Shown: piece after piece, positions 11,801 to 23,832 of the stretch | Layout: each line of letters starts with the position of its first letter | Position numbering within the stretch: position 1 is the stretch's first letter | Assembly (NCBI RefSeq): GCF_041381155.1 | Contig: NC_091147.1 | Span: forward strand, 11,182,837-11,246,836 | Reading direction: 5' to 3' | Source: Argopecten irradians | Lineage: Eukaryota > Mollusca > Bivalvia > Pectinida > Pectinidae | Length of the DNA: 64,000 nt | Position numbers and translations under genes: made by a program | Notes under the pieces: generated by a model | The model's input: the letters and a program-made list of their open reading frames with translations, nothing else | What the model was told of the DNA's origin: nothing | The model's database searches: none

Positions 11801-14800
11801 AGGGAAGAGCCAATTAGTAACAAAAAGACTATTTATCATAATGTTTACTGTAACGGGAGAATGCAATGATATATTTCGGAACGAAAAGCAACAGAGATGT
11901 TTTATATATAGTACATGGTATAATATAGTTTTCGTTATTTGACTAAACATTGTACATGTAGGCACTGAATGTCACTGTCACTCTCAACTATTACACTGGT
12001 ATTGTTTAACTATTCCACAGCTCCAGGTAAATCCTTACTACCTATTTAAACCTTGAGACCTATTTGTGATTCTTTTATTTACCTCAGTCTGCGAACAAGA
12101 ATCATGATTTGCATGATTTTTTTTAAATATCCATGCACAGGTACTATATGGTACTCACACTGATTCATTTACTCAGTTTTGTTTTCACTGTTCAACATGG
12201 AGGACCATAAATATGTAGCTCTGTATATGCAGTAGTGTTGATTTTTTTTATATAAATTTTGAGATGACTTTGGCAAAAATCTTTTTTCATGCAGCACAGG
12301 CCTTGGAAGGAAAAACAACAAAATATTCCCCAATGTTTTTGCATATATACACAAAATAGTGAAATCATGTAGGAAAAGGGTGTTTTTTTAAGTATTCCTT
12401 CTTGAAAGGTGTTGAGATGTAAATTTGTTTGATTGATGCCACTTTTACAGAATATGAAGTGATTTGGATATACAAAATATGGGAAAAAAGCATGTCAAGC
12501 ATCTGTAATTTCATTTTGCCAGATAATTCAGCATTTGTCTCATGGGATTTAATCTTCTCACTTCTGAATGTGTTCAAGTGAATTCTTTTCTGGGTTATAG
12601 ATACAATGGCTGTGAAAGAATTGATGAAATTTATTTTGGAATGAAGTGATGGAAATTCTATACATATATATATTTATATCAGTATTGTGAAAATAAGTTC
12701 ACAAATACATCACAATAACGTTGACGAGTACATGGGTTAATCTTTAATCCATTTCTCCGAGGATTTAATGAATGAGGATATATTTCTGACTACATGTTAG
12801 GCTATGTTTACCAGTCGCTTCATTCACCTTCAACTGTGGAATAGTCACCTTTTCCCGTGAAATAGTTCAAAAACTATTCCACAGCAAAAGGTAACTATTC
12901 CACAGTAGAAGGTGATAATAGAAGACTTTGCTCCGACTATACCTCAAGCTATAACAATAGATGACATTACAGCCATGTTTTAATCATTTTTACATTATAT
13001 AGTATATCAAAACTCTACGGTGGTGTGGGTTCGGGTTTTATTTTACAACTTATTAATAGTCAGGGATGTTATCAAAGGCTATGTTATGTTAAAGGTTAAC
13101 ACCATCGAGTCATCAGTACTTTGTAACAGTCTCATGTCAGAAAGGTAAGTTTAGTGCATGCTTAACCCCAGTACAATCGTCAAGAAACAAAAGTGCGTAT
13201 TTTGATGGACCACCATTAAAATGCCTCGTCCATCCGGAACTACACAGTGGTGCAAAGACCATCGAACAATAGGGTAGAAATGAACTGAAATTGAAATTAA
13301 GGTGTAGAGATGAAACAAAAATGAATATGGAAATAAGCCATGCCCAGCTGCTTTGTAAGACAGGCTTTATAAAACCAATATTACATATCTTAGACCAATG
13401 TGTATTAATACTGAAGCACAAAAGCGATATAACATTTTCGATCTAGAATATGTCGTCTTAATAAATCAAAATACATTTTTTTTAAACAAGAATACAAATT
13501 TGACCTTCAAACTATAAACAAATAATCGCGAAGGTGAAAAGAAGTCTTTGGTAAAACCTTATGGCTATGCAGAAATTTGGTGTGATCTTATTGTGTTTCC
13601 TGACATATACAATTTACAATACAATATACAATGTATTGCATTTAGCACTATCTTGTCAATTTGGCTATGAAAAAGGTTGGGACTTTTTTTATAGATTTTG
13701 ATATATTGGTTCATTCTGTTGGGGGTAATTTATCATCCTATTAAGACTATTCATATGCTAATCGTCATATTATTACAATACTTTTATCCATTTATTAACA
13801 TTAGTAGTGACATAGATTTCATCTCGTTTAATAAATCTTTCATCGTTTAGCGTAAAAAGAATTCTCATTTCGAGATGTGTGTGTGGACTAAAGAACCCGG
13901 TCAATTTTGAAATGTAAAGGGTACTCCTACCATTATGTGATCAGATTATTACAGAATTTCAGTTCATCGTATTTGTTTATCCTTTATTTATTTATTTCAT
14001 CTAGTTACAATGTAGTTGATTTTTGTGATTTCTTCAAAATTAGAAATAAATTCGTTATTTCCTAGAAAACAAACATTAGATAGGCCAAGTCCACTAATCC
14101 CAAAACTAAAGTCAATTTTCACTTGTTGACAAGGCATGCAAACATACCCTCTATGACTGTGGCTTGTCGGATGTCATGTTCCTAGTACATTTGTCTGTCG
14201 TATGTTATGCACTTATGCCGAAACTTGAAACATCTATACAAACATATTCGTAGTTGAAGCGTCCCTAATAAATATCCCGTTGAAGTTAAAACAATATGTA
14301 AGCAACATGATGTCTAAATCGTGATTGAATTTGCATGAAGCGTGCAGCAGTCATGGCGGGAATGTACCTCTAGCTATTTCCTCCTTAATGCATTATAAAT
14401 AAGTAACATTCACTATATATATATATATTATGATAACCATTTCTGATGTGAGACTACTGTAGCGCTAGTAGTCTAGGCGTGATGAATGGTTCTATCTGGG
14501 ACACCAGGACGATAAAAGTAGACTTAGTACAATATACTTATACAAGGGCAGCCTACATAAAGAATTATGCAGATCTAATTTATACAAATGATATATGAAA
14601 CGGACATAATGGGGGACGGGCACAGGAATAATTATATTTATGTTGTATTAATCACCTGCTTCCTCTGGGTCCTACTTACCGAAGTTTGACTGGCATTTAC
14701 AGTCCACATCTCACACCGGCTCGTCTGTACCTAGATAACGCCGTCATCATTAGGACTGAAAACTAAACTAGATACCAGTCGGTTTAACATTATTCACAGC

Positions 14801-15899
14801 GATGTTTTAAGATCCTTCTTGCTTTACGTAGGCGACAGACATCTTTAATGAATATTTTGAAGTTGTTATATAACTATACCTGAGACAAGTAGTACCCTCG
14901 TGTTAATATTTCAAATGTTTTCTTCTTTTCATTTTCTAACGGGATCCGTGTAAGTCGACTTAAGTTTGTCAGTAAAGTGTTACCCCGCCATAGTTTATAG
15001 TAGTTCTTTAATAATTAGATTGCAGATTGTTTAATGTGTTAACTGAAAGCATCGCACGATGTATATGACATTTTCAAAATCCTCGCATCAGTGTGGGATT
15101 TACTGGAGCACATTAGCAATCTACATATCGGCAGTGGCCGTTTTTTGGGGTATTTTATCTATTATTATAAGTTTTTATTTATTTACCTATTTATTTGTCT
15201 ATTTATTTATCTTTCTTCAATCTAGTTCATCATTAGATATTTTACAGCTATTTTCTTTACTTCTGTAAAATCTTGTGACCTTGTATGAATTTGACTTATA
15301 TCTACATAACATGATATATTATTTATGATATACAAAACCCGTTTCATGAAATAACTCATGTATTTTATATGTATGCATACTCAATGTTTTGTCAACCTTT
15401 GTGTTGAATGTGAACTAGACAATGTTACCTTTATATCATTAGAGCAGTGTATATGCACAAGGTACAAATGTACAATTGCATCAATTAAAACGCCTCCATG
15501 TTTGCCATATCTGTGTGATGTAATTTACAATACATTTGCACTCCAGAGCCAAAAGGAATGATTGTATTAATGGTAAAATCAAACAAACGATGATAGTATT
15601 TACTTACCTTCTATAGACACTAACAAACATACTTAATCTAAGTAAATTATCTATAAATTAAATGAAATATATTTATCACAAATAACGGGCCCGTCTAGCC
15701 ATGTCATACGGCCATATCATCCATATCGTAAGACACATGTGTAATAACACTATTATTACGTCACCTGTAGTTTTGACGCCATATTCTTTATAATAAGGAC
15801 ATAATGATTGTCTCAGTAGACGGAAAAGTTACCTTCGACACGGATTTCTACTGTTTTATATAGAGACAAAATTAAAAAGTTTCACTTATATTTCAATTA
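8851..15899. other. Long gene-poor AT-rich interval
   Basis: I find no gene. Small features inside are a poly-A run at about 10187-10205, an imperfect hairpin at 12824-12915 and a short (AT)n run near 14415-14430. The open frame at 13137-13421 on the minus strand has no recognisable content. Confidence 0.45.
12824..12915. repeat. Imperfect hairpin built from CTGTGGAATAGT
   Basis: CTGTGGAATAGT at 12834-12845 faces its complement ACTATTCCACAG at 12873-12884 and again at 12894-12905. TTCACCTT and AAGGTGA lie outside them. A further ACTATTCCACAG sits alone at 12009-12020. This is probably a small palindromic MITE remnant. Confidence 0.45.
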
Positions 15900-16075
15900 A
15901 TAAAGTTATGTGATAAATAGAATCTTACACTCTTCAGTATGTTATATGAAATTTACGAAACTCGTTAAATAATTTGATAGCCACTTGCATAAAAGCTCGT
16001 GGCATATCAATTTATTGAACTCGTTTGATAAATTTCATATTACATAGCCATTCATGTAAGATCCTCCATATATTT
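15900..16075. mobile_element. Palindromic MITE, ATGTGATAAATAGAATCTTAC family, copy 1
   Basis: Two facing half-elements form an imperfect hairpin: a left half with GAAATTTACGAAACTCGTT and a right half with AACTCGTTTGATAAATTTC. The same TTATGTGATAAATAGAATC start and GCTCGTGGCATATCA centre recur at 47755-47890. Confidence 0.6.
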
Positions 16076-17624
16076 TTTAAAGTATTCTAATTATTATTTA
16101 TTAGATACTTGGTAGATTTTTGATAAATAGATTTATTTTTAAAGTATTCTAATGCCTATTAATAAAATACTAAGTAGATTATTGATATATATATATTAAA
16201 GTTATCTAATGTTTGTTTAAAGATACTATTAGTATTTAATAATGTGATAGTTTTGATTTCTTTTACTGATATAACAATTTGTTGATTGTCTGCACTCGTC
16301 GTCTCTTAATAATTCATTTATTGAATGGATCTTATAATTGAAATGATATGATCTATATGGATGGTCTATGATATACATCTGTTTAATCTGATAGATTGTA
16401 TGTAATGTGGTAGAGAATGAGACGTTAATGAAATAAAAATAAAATGCATCATACTGGCATGGCTATTTAGTGCCAGAAATAGGCCCCGAACCTATCGACA
16501 TACAAACATGGTATATATCTACATGTACGCCTTTCAGAAGGGAAGTAATTCGTACAGAAAGTACGGTTCAATAAAAAGTCACTTTTTTGTTGTGAGCAGA
16601 AATCAATGTGTTTTTTTTTTTCTTTCTTTCTTTTAATAATATATACACAATGTCGCTATAGAAATAAAATATGATTTAATTAATAATGAATTATGACAAT
16701 GTGTGTGTGACTATTTGCAGAACAAATTCAACGCTTTGAGTTACATTTGTAGCAATATTTGGTGTAAAATTAGGAAAAAGTGGTATCCAATCCGACATTA
16801 TATTTCCATTTGCTCGGTACTGACACTGTATAACCTTACCAACGAGAAAGGGAATTTATGAGATCATAATTCTCCTATAACCTGAAGTGATATGTTCATA
16901 TGTATTGTGACGTCGTTCTGGTCGGCGTCAGACGTGTAATACAATTTGCGCATTTTTGTGAGTTTGCGTGCTACTGCAATGAAAATTTTCATTTTTTCAA
17001 TTATTCTATATTATTCGCAAAAACATTTGTAGTTATGATTTTAAAATGTTGGACATCCTAAGTATGGAACATATTGATTAAAATGTTATAAGTGTAGACT
17101 ACTGATAATTGTATGTTTATTTCCATGGACATATTTTTCATATGACGTCGGAGTTACTTCTGACGTTACAAGAACGGGCTCCACTGTCGGGGGCAAATAT
17201 CTATTACCATGTGCATTACAGGTTTGCTTTAAAATACCAGAAAACGGAAATATAAGCATAACACGCGTTATTCAATTTGTCTGCAATCCTGGGAGAATTA
17301 TATTAGCATAAATCCCCCAAGAAGGCAATTTAATGCTTAAATAGAAACTGTCTACAGCAAATTTTTCTTTAAACTTTGCATATCGAAATTACTTCTTGTT
17401 GTCCCTCTAAAATAACATTTTTTATTGTTTTAGTTATTTTAAAAATGTCCGAAGGGCTTGAAATCTTTGTGTTCATTTTCATTAAAAAATATCTGCACAA
17501 ACATACCAAAATGGGACATCCTTTGCTAAATGTTTCTACTTTTCATAAATCATTTCAGTAAATATAAACTTTATTTCTTTTATATCGATTAGGAAACAAG
17601 TTATACAACTTATGCAAATCACTC
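16076..17624. other. AT-rich non-coding stretch
   Basis: No gene or repeat that I can name. A T-rich run lies near 16609-16635. Confidence 0.45.
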
Positions 17625-17828
17625 TCGATGGCCCGGATTAAGCGCGAGGGGTCGGATTATTGATTTATTATTGTGGGTGGAGGGGTTTTTCCTCTATGTG
17701 GCTGGCAACGCGGAGAAAGCCCACGTGATCGGACAGATAACCCCTAATCTTTTCACGTCCGTGCAGGGGATCGAACCCTGACCGGCTAGGTGAAAGGCGA
17801 GCGGCTTAACCACTACACAACCCGATCA
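17625..17828 (-). mobile_element. tRNA-derived SINE
   Basis: On the minus strand it begins TGATCGGGTTGTGTAGTGGT. It has an A box (TGTAGTGGTTAAGC) and a B box (GGTTCGATCCC) at tRNA spacing, followed by a body with CACGTGGGCTTTCTCCGCG and a pyrimidine-poor 3' end. The head resembles a tRNA but continues into an unrelated body, so it is a SINE and not a tRNA gene. Confidence 0.75.
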
Positions 17829-18254
17829 TTTCAGTAGACAGTGTACATTATATCTGAGTCATTTTTTATATACCTTTAACGGAAAGTGATTTTTTTTTCA
17901 AAAATGTAACACTTTGGGGAAAGCACGAAAACGAACCAATGAACTTTGTCTTGTTTAAGGTGTGTCAATATTTAAAAGATACTCTAAGGACATTTTCTGT
18001 CTACCTGAAAATTAGTTTCAAAACTGAAATCCGAAGAAAAGGAATATCACTGTATTTATCTAAATTGATTTGTATCTTATGTCTTATATACAAAGTCATT
18101 AATAAATTGAAATTTCTGTTAGCAATTCTAGCAAAAAACATTCTAATCATTTAACGTACGTTTTATCTGTCAGCATTTTTCTTATAAAATCATGAAGTTA
18201 CATGCGTTCTGTTTAGTGTTCAAAGTTTGTAACGTTTTATCGTTTATAATCAGC
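17829..18254. other. AT-rich spacer before the foldback element
   Basis: Nothing recognised. It abuts the left terminus of the foldback at 18255. Confidence 0.45.
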
Positions 18255-18269
18255 TATGGTGGCTGATTA

Positions 18270-18555
18270 CGGCCATCTCGTGTTGTTGTGTTGTCGCCTT
18301 GTCGTGTTGTCGCCTTGTCGAGTTGTCGCGGTCTCAAACTGCGACAACCCGAGATTTAACAGTTAAAATGTCGACTTGTCGCGTTTTCGAACCGCGACAA
18401 GTCGACAACACGACAAGACGACAAGTCGACAACACGACAAGTCGACATTTCAAACACGCTGATTAGCGCGTTCAGAATCTCGTGTTGTCGCGGTAAAATG
18501 TCGACTTGTCGTGTTGTCGAGTTGTCGTGTTGTCGAGTTGTCGACTTGTCGCCTT
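18270..18555. repeat. Subterminal GTTGTCG array, left arm
   Basis: Degenerate 10-11 bp units alternate between GTTGTCG and CGACAAC orientation, so the array is itself a hairpin around 18395. TCGA cores are frequent. The right arm has the mirror array at 23318-23615. Confidence 0.8.
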
Positions 18556-20305
18556 CCTGTTACTCATGCGCAAATCATATGAAATAGCCACTATCTTTGA
18601 ATATAGAAAACTGAAGTCAGTGCTTGTACCATAGACCATATTGGTGGCATATTTCTGCCATCGAGTTGCCGACTTACGACTTAATGATGTCGACATAATT
18701 AAGGCATTAAGTCGACATCATATCGGAAGATGTCGACATAAACAGAAGAATATGTCGACTTACCACATGAACCTGCCCACATAATGATTCCAAGAAAATT
18801 ATGTAGAAAGTCGGTAACTAGGCGATTAATCGTGTTTATGCTCGGGTGTGACACCGACTTGTCAGTTATTGATGTCGACATCTAAACTAAAAGATGTCGA
18901 CATCTGGTCATGAAAGTGGAATTCAAAGGCCATCCTTTCATAGGGCACTGTGTATATGCAGCAAGGCGCCATACAGCAGGGTTCGACGTTGATTTTGTTA
19001 ATTCAGAAAAGTTTTTATATATTTGATTACAAAATTAAAAATTGTGATCCTGCATATCCCGGCCATGCAGCTGTAGCCTGCGTGTACGTACACATTGTAG
19101 CTGTTAGTCCGAGCTGAGGAAGTTAGAGTGCAAAAGGACTCTGCTTTGTGCAACGAATTTCCATCCTCTTGGCAATAATCATTTATTAATATATATAACC
19201 GTGGGTTGAAAATTTGTTTAAAAGCTGTGTGTGTGCTTTGTGGATTAGCATTCGTACTAAGTCCATGTGGTACATACCGTACTATACTATATTACAATAA
19301 TTTTTTCAAGATTTCATTTTTTTGAATCACGAAAAATACCAGTTACGTAATTTAAAAGCCAAAAAGGTCACAGTACAGATACGCAATACCTATTTGGAAA
19401 CCAGCTTTACTTGTTAGCTTGCCCTGTCCATATATATACATAAATATTTACATCCCTCGATACACTTATATAAAGGCACAACGAATTTTTGTTACGGTCT
19501 TAATGGCCAGATTCAACCTTTGTGCTAAAAATCCTCCCGCGGGACGCGGTTTTAGCTCCAAACTCGGGATATATCTGCATCTATTTTTTGTAGTAAAAAC
19601 GTAGTAAAAAATGTCACGTGCTTATACCTCATTCATGCCATTGGCCGTAATATACAATTGTATTATGGGTAACTAGTGATCACGTGATTGTGTGCTTACT
19701 TCCAAATATGGTGATAGTTTGCTTGCCATTTCTTCGGAGAAATTGATTTATTTGAAAATATTTAGACTCCAAAATGTTATTAATATTGCATGCATATCAT
19801 TTTGACTTGCACATATGTATTATTTTACGATAAATAATGATCTGAAATGAGTTATAAAACTGTCATTTTCACGTTTTGTAAATAAATGATATAATGCGAA
19901 TTGACCAATTCAATAGGTCTAACCGTCTAATCTAGGATCAGCGAAGATCGGCTACTCCCGGCTAAATTCGTAGAATTCTAAAATTATATTTATATATATT
20001 ATTACCTGCTTTAGGTTTCAGAACATATACATGTACATATAACACAGAGAAAATAAGATCTTCTTCAAAAGGCCTAATTATGTATAAATACCAGGTCAGA
20101 GAAATCACTCTATTTGGAAGTAAACACACACTCATATGACCACTAGTTACCCACTAATACAATTCCATATTTATTTCGGCCAATGGCATGAATGAGGTAT
20201 AATCACGTGACTTGTTTTACTACGTTTGACTACAAAGAACGCGTGTTTTGTGCCATTATTGGGAAAATCCCCCGCGGATCGTGGTTTCATTTCCACCATT
20301 TGAAA

Positions 20306-21352
20306 CAGAAGGCTTTAGAGTAGACTTTGATTGTGAAACATTGATAAATTGAAGATTACATGTTGTGCCATGGCAGATGTCAAAGTTCATGTATATATAC
20401 TCGACAATTACTTGAAACATCATCTAATAAATTTGTGTTGAAATTATAATTGATGTTGACCAGGAAATGTACCAGTCTAAATTTTGGTTGAATAATGCAT
20501 GGAAAGTGAATTATTCAAACACTCTGGATATCGAATTTTTAATCATTAATTTCTTTTGAACTCGGGACTTTTTGGGTGTGTAATTAAGGGAAAGTTGATA
20601 ACTTTTTATAATATATGTACCCTAATTTTCTTTTGTTGATTTACGGACCCTGAAAGATACGGATTATGCGGCTTTAACTTTTCCACTTTGTGGAAAATCC
20701 TTCAAATCGGATTTATCTCCCTTGATTAAAATGACAAACCATGTACCTTTGCTATGTTATAAAGTTTTTTTTAATTTTTTTTTTTAAATTCAATAATGAA
20801 TGCAGATCAAATATATTAATCAAATATGTGTATTAATTTAATTTGATACATGTTTGTTTTGCTGAAAATTTGCAAAAAAAAAAAAATAATATCAATACAA
20901 AATATTCATGATTGTAATTTGATTGTTGTTGTTTTTGTACTTGCTGTAAAATGAGAAAAACCGTGTTGTGGAGAAGAAGTTTGTTAAAATTTGAATTTTT
21001 TACAAATGGATGAGAGTTGAGAATGTCTAACAGTCACCTGAATTCCGATATGCACAGTTATGAATAATGTTTTGCTTTTAAACAAACAAATAAATATGTC
21101 TCCTATATAAACTATGGTAAAGACCCTATCCCCTGGGGAAAATTCCGAGACCCCAGGGCCATGAAATTCACAATATTGGTAGAGGGCCTTGAGACCTGCC
21201 ATGTACATAAAGCACATAAGCCCGTGTTTCTTAGTATATGTGTACATATGTATTAGATTCCCAAAAAGCTAAGTGGGCTATGCGGAAGCTTATAACTATT
21301 TGTTTGGAAATAATATGGAAAATAAACTATGATATGATAGTATTGCTAACAA
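20306..21352. other. Loop of the foldback element
   Basis: This AT-rich, non-coding single-copy segment lies between the arms. Part of it (about 21125-21195, with GACCCCAGGGCCATGAAATT) resembles a repeat near 41060, so the loop holds at least one older insertion. Confidence 0.5.
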
Positions 21353-23317
21353 TTTCAAATGGTGGAAATGAAACTACGATCCGCGGAGGATTTTCCCCAT
21401 AATTGTACAAAACACGAGTTCTTTGTAGTAAAACGTAGTAAAACAAGTCACGTGACTATACCTCATTCATGCCATTGGCCGAAATAAATATGGAATTGTA
21501 TTAGTGGGTAACTAGTGATCACATGAGTGTGTGTTTACTTCCAAATAGAGTGATTTCTCTGACCTGGTATTTATACATACTTTGGCCTTATTTTCTCTGT
21601 GTTATATGTATATGTTCTGAGCCCTAAAGCAGGTAATAATATATATAAATATAAATTTAGAATTCTACGAATTTAGCCGGGAGTAGCCGATCTTCGCTGA
21701 TTTTAGATTAGACGGTTAGACCTATTGAATTGGTCAATTCGTATTATATCATTTATTTACAAAACGTGAAAATGGCAGTTTTACAACTCATTTCAGTTCA
21801 TTATTTATAGTAAAACAGTGCATATGTGCAAGTCAAATGATAAGCATGCAATATTAATAATATTTTGGAGTCTAAATATTTTCAAATAAATCAATTTCTC
21901 CGAAGAAATGGCAAGCAAACTATCACCATATTTGGAAGTAAACACAAAATCACGTGATCACTAGTTACCCATAATACAATTGTATATTCCGGCCAATGGC
22001 ATGAATGAGGTATAAGCACGTGACTTTTTTTTTTACTACGTTTGACTACAAAGAACGCATGTTTTTACTACGAAAAATAGATGCAGATGTATCGCGAGTT
22101 GGGAGTTTAAAACCGCGTCCCTGGAGGATTTTTAGCCCAAAGTTTGAATCTGACCATTAAGACCGTAACAAAAATTCGTTGTGCCTTTATATAAGTGTAT
22201 CGAGGCAGAGATTTACATTTAAATCTCTGATCGAGGGATGTAAATATTTATGTAGGCCAAGCTAACAAGTAAAGCTGGTTTCCCAACGTGTATTGTGTAC
22301 CTGTACTGTGACCTTTATGGCTTTTAAATTACGTAACTGGTTTTTTTCGGGATTCACAAGAAAATACAACATAAAAAAATCTTTTTTTATTTTATTTTTT
22401 TATTTTTATTTTCATTCATTCTTTTAATATAGTATAGTACGGTATGACTACGTGGACTTGGTACGAATGCCAATCAACAAAACACACACACAGCTTTGAA
22501 ACGAATTTTCAACCCACGGTTATATATATTAATAATTCGTTGTACACTTCCTTAGCTCGGGCTAACAGCTACGTACACGCAGGCTACAGTTTCATGGCCG
22601 GGATGTGCAGGATCACATTTTTTTTTTTTTTTTTTTTTTTTGAAATCAAATCAACGTCGATCTCTGCTGTATGGCTTTTGCTGCATATACACAGTGCTCT
22701 ATGAAAGGGTGGCCTTTGATTTCCACTTTCAAGACCAGATGTCGACATCTTTTAGTTTAGATGTCGACATCAATAACTGACAAGTCGGTGTCACACCCGA
22801 GCATAAACACATTAATCGCCGAGTTACCGACTGTCTACATAAATATCTTGGATTCATTATGTGGGCATGTACATGTGGTAAGTCGACATATTCTTCTGTT
22901 TATGTCGACATATTCCGATATGATTTCGACTTAATGCCTTAACGATGTCGACATTATTAAGTCGTAAGTCGGCAAATCGATGGCAGAAATATGCCACCAT
23001 AAAATTGCAATATTTTCTAATTTTCGGATTAACGGGCCTTCGAACTATTAGGCCTTAGCGGTTCAAGTGACCTTAAAATTAACAGATGACGATTACTGCG
23101 TACTAATCAGACGGCGTGACCAGACCATTATTACACGATTATCAAATAATAAACAAATTATTGAAATTCATAGTTCAGAGAAAAATACTTTGACAACTCT
23201 CGGTAAAGAAATTGCTATCAAATTTCTTCATCTAGGTACAAACACATGCACACAATTATTTTCATTAGCAATCCAATATGGCGAGTGTTATCCATTGTTT
23301 GCGCATGTGTACAGGAA

Positions 23318-23615
23318 GGGACAAGTCGACAAGTCGACAACAAGTCGACAACACGACAAGGCGACAACACGACAAGTCGACAACTCGACAACACGACAAG
23401 TCGACATTTTACCGCGACAACACGAGATTCTGTACGCGCTAATTAGCGTGTTTGAAATGTCGACTTGTCGTGTGTGTGTCGACTTGTCGCGGTTCGAAAA
23501 CGCGACTAGTCGACATTTTAACTGTTAAATCTCGGGTTGTCGCAGTTTGAGACCGCGACAACTCGACAAGGCGACAACACGACAAGGCGACAACACAACA
23601 ACACGAGATGGCCGT
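23318..23615. repeat. Subterminal GTTGTCG array, right arm
   Basis: Mirror of the left-arm array, with a slightly different unit number. It contains GACAAGTCGACAA units on + up to about 23410, then the opposite orientation. Confidence 0.8.
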
Positions 23616-23629
23616 AATCAGCCACCATA

Positions 23630-23832
23630 ATATACAGTACAGCAAAGACACAGAGAGGTAATATTCGGCTAACTAATTTTTGATTTTCAAATAGATAAGT
23701 GGAAATTGACTCAATATTAAGTGCTTTAAATATTATTTTGTTGAAATCATTTACAAAGAAAAAAAATGCCCTAAACCAGTACTGTTTTCCGGAATTTTCG
23801 TCCGGATATTTGTGGTCATTAGAAAATCCAAC
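23630..23832 (+). promoter_or_regulatory. Presumed ZNHIT1 promoter and 5' UTR
   Basis: Only 203 bp separate the foldback terminus from the ZNHIT1 start codon, so at least part of the promoter and leader must lie here unless transcription starts inside the element. I see no TATA box at a convincing position. The placement is inference from spacing. Confidence 0.4.

Larger units (their letters stand above)
18255..23629. mobile_element. Giant foldback element (about 5.4 kb)
   Basis: A left arm (18255-20305) and a right arm (21353-23629) are inverted copies of each other along their whole length, separated by a 1.05-kb loop. Both outer ends read inward TATGGTGGCTGATTACGG, so a TA target duplication is possible. 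The first 300-odd bp of each arm are short tandem repeats built on GTTGTCG and GTCGACTTGTCG. Next come blocks with repeated ATGTCGACAT, then about 1.3 kb of unique sequence. Each arm contains a second inverted repeat (19612-19730 facing 20100-20213; 21447-21565 facing about 21915-22025), so palindromes are nested at several scales. No transposase is encoded. Long arms with subterminal tandem repeats and an unrelated loop match foldback (FB/TU-type) transposons in layout; the family assignment is inference. Open frames inside are by-products of the repeats. Confidence 0.8.

Noticed and set aside
17740-17828. tRNA gene on the minus strand
   Set aside because: The tRNA-like head continues into a conserved SINE body; no closed cloverleaf.
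23067-23528. Open frame of about 150 codons on +
   Set aside because: It lies in the right arm of the foldback and its second half is the GTCGACAAC array; no family resemblance.
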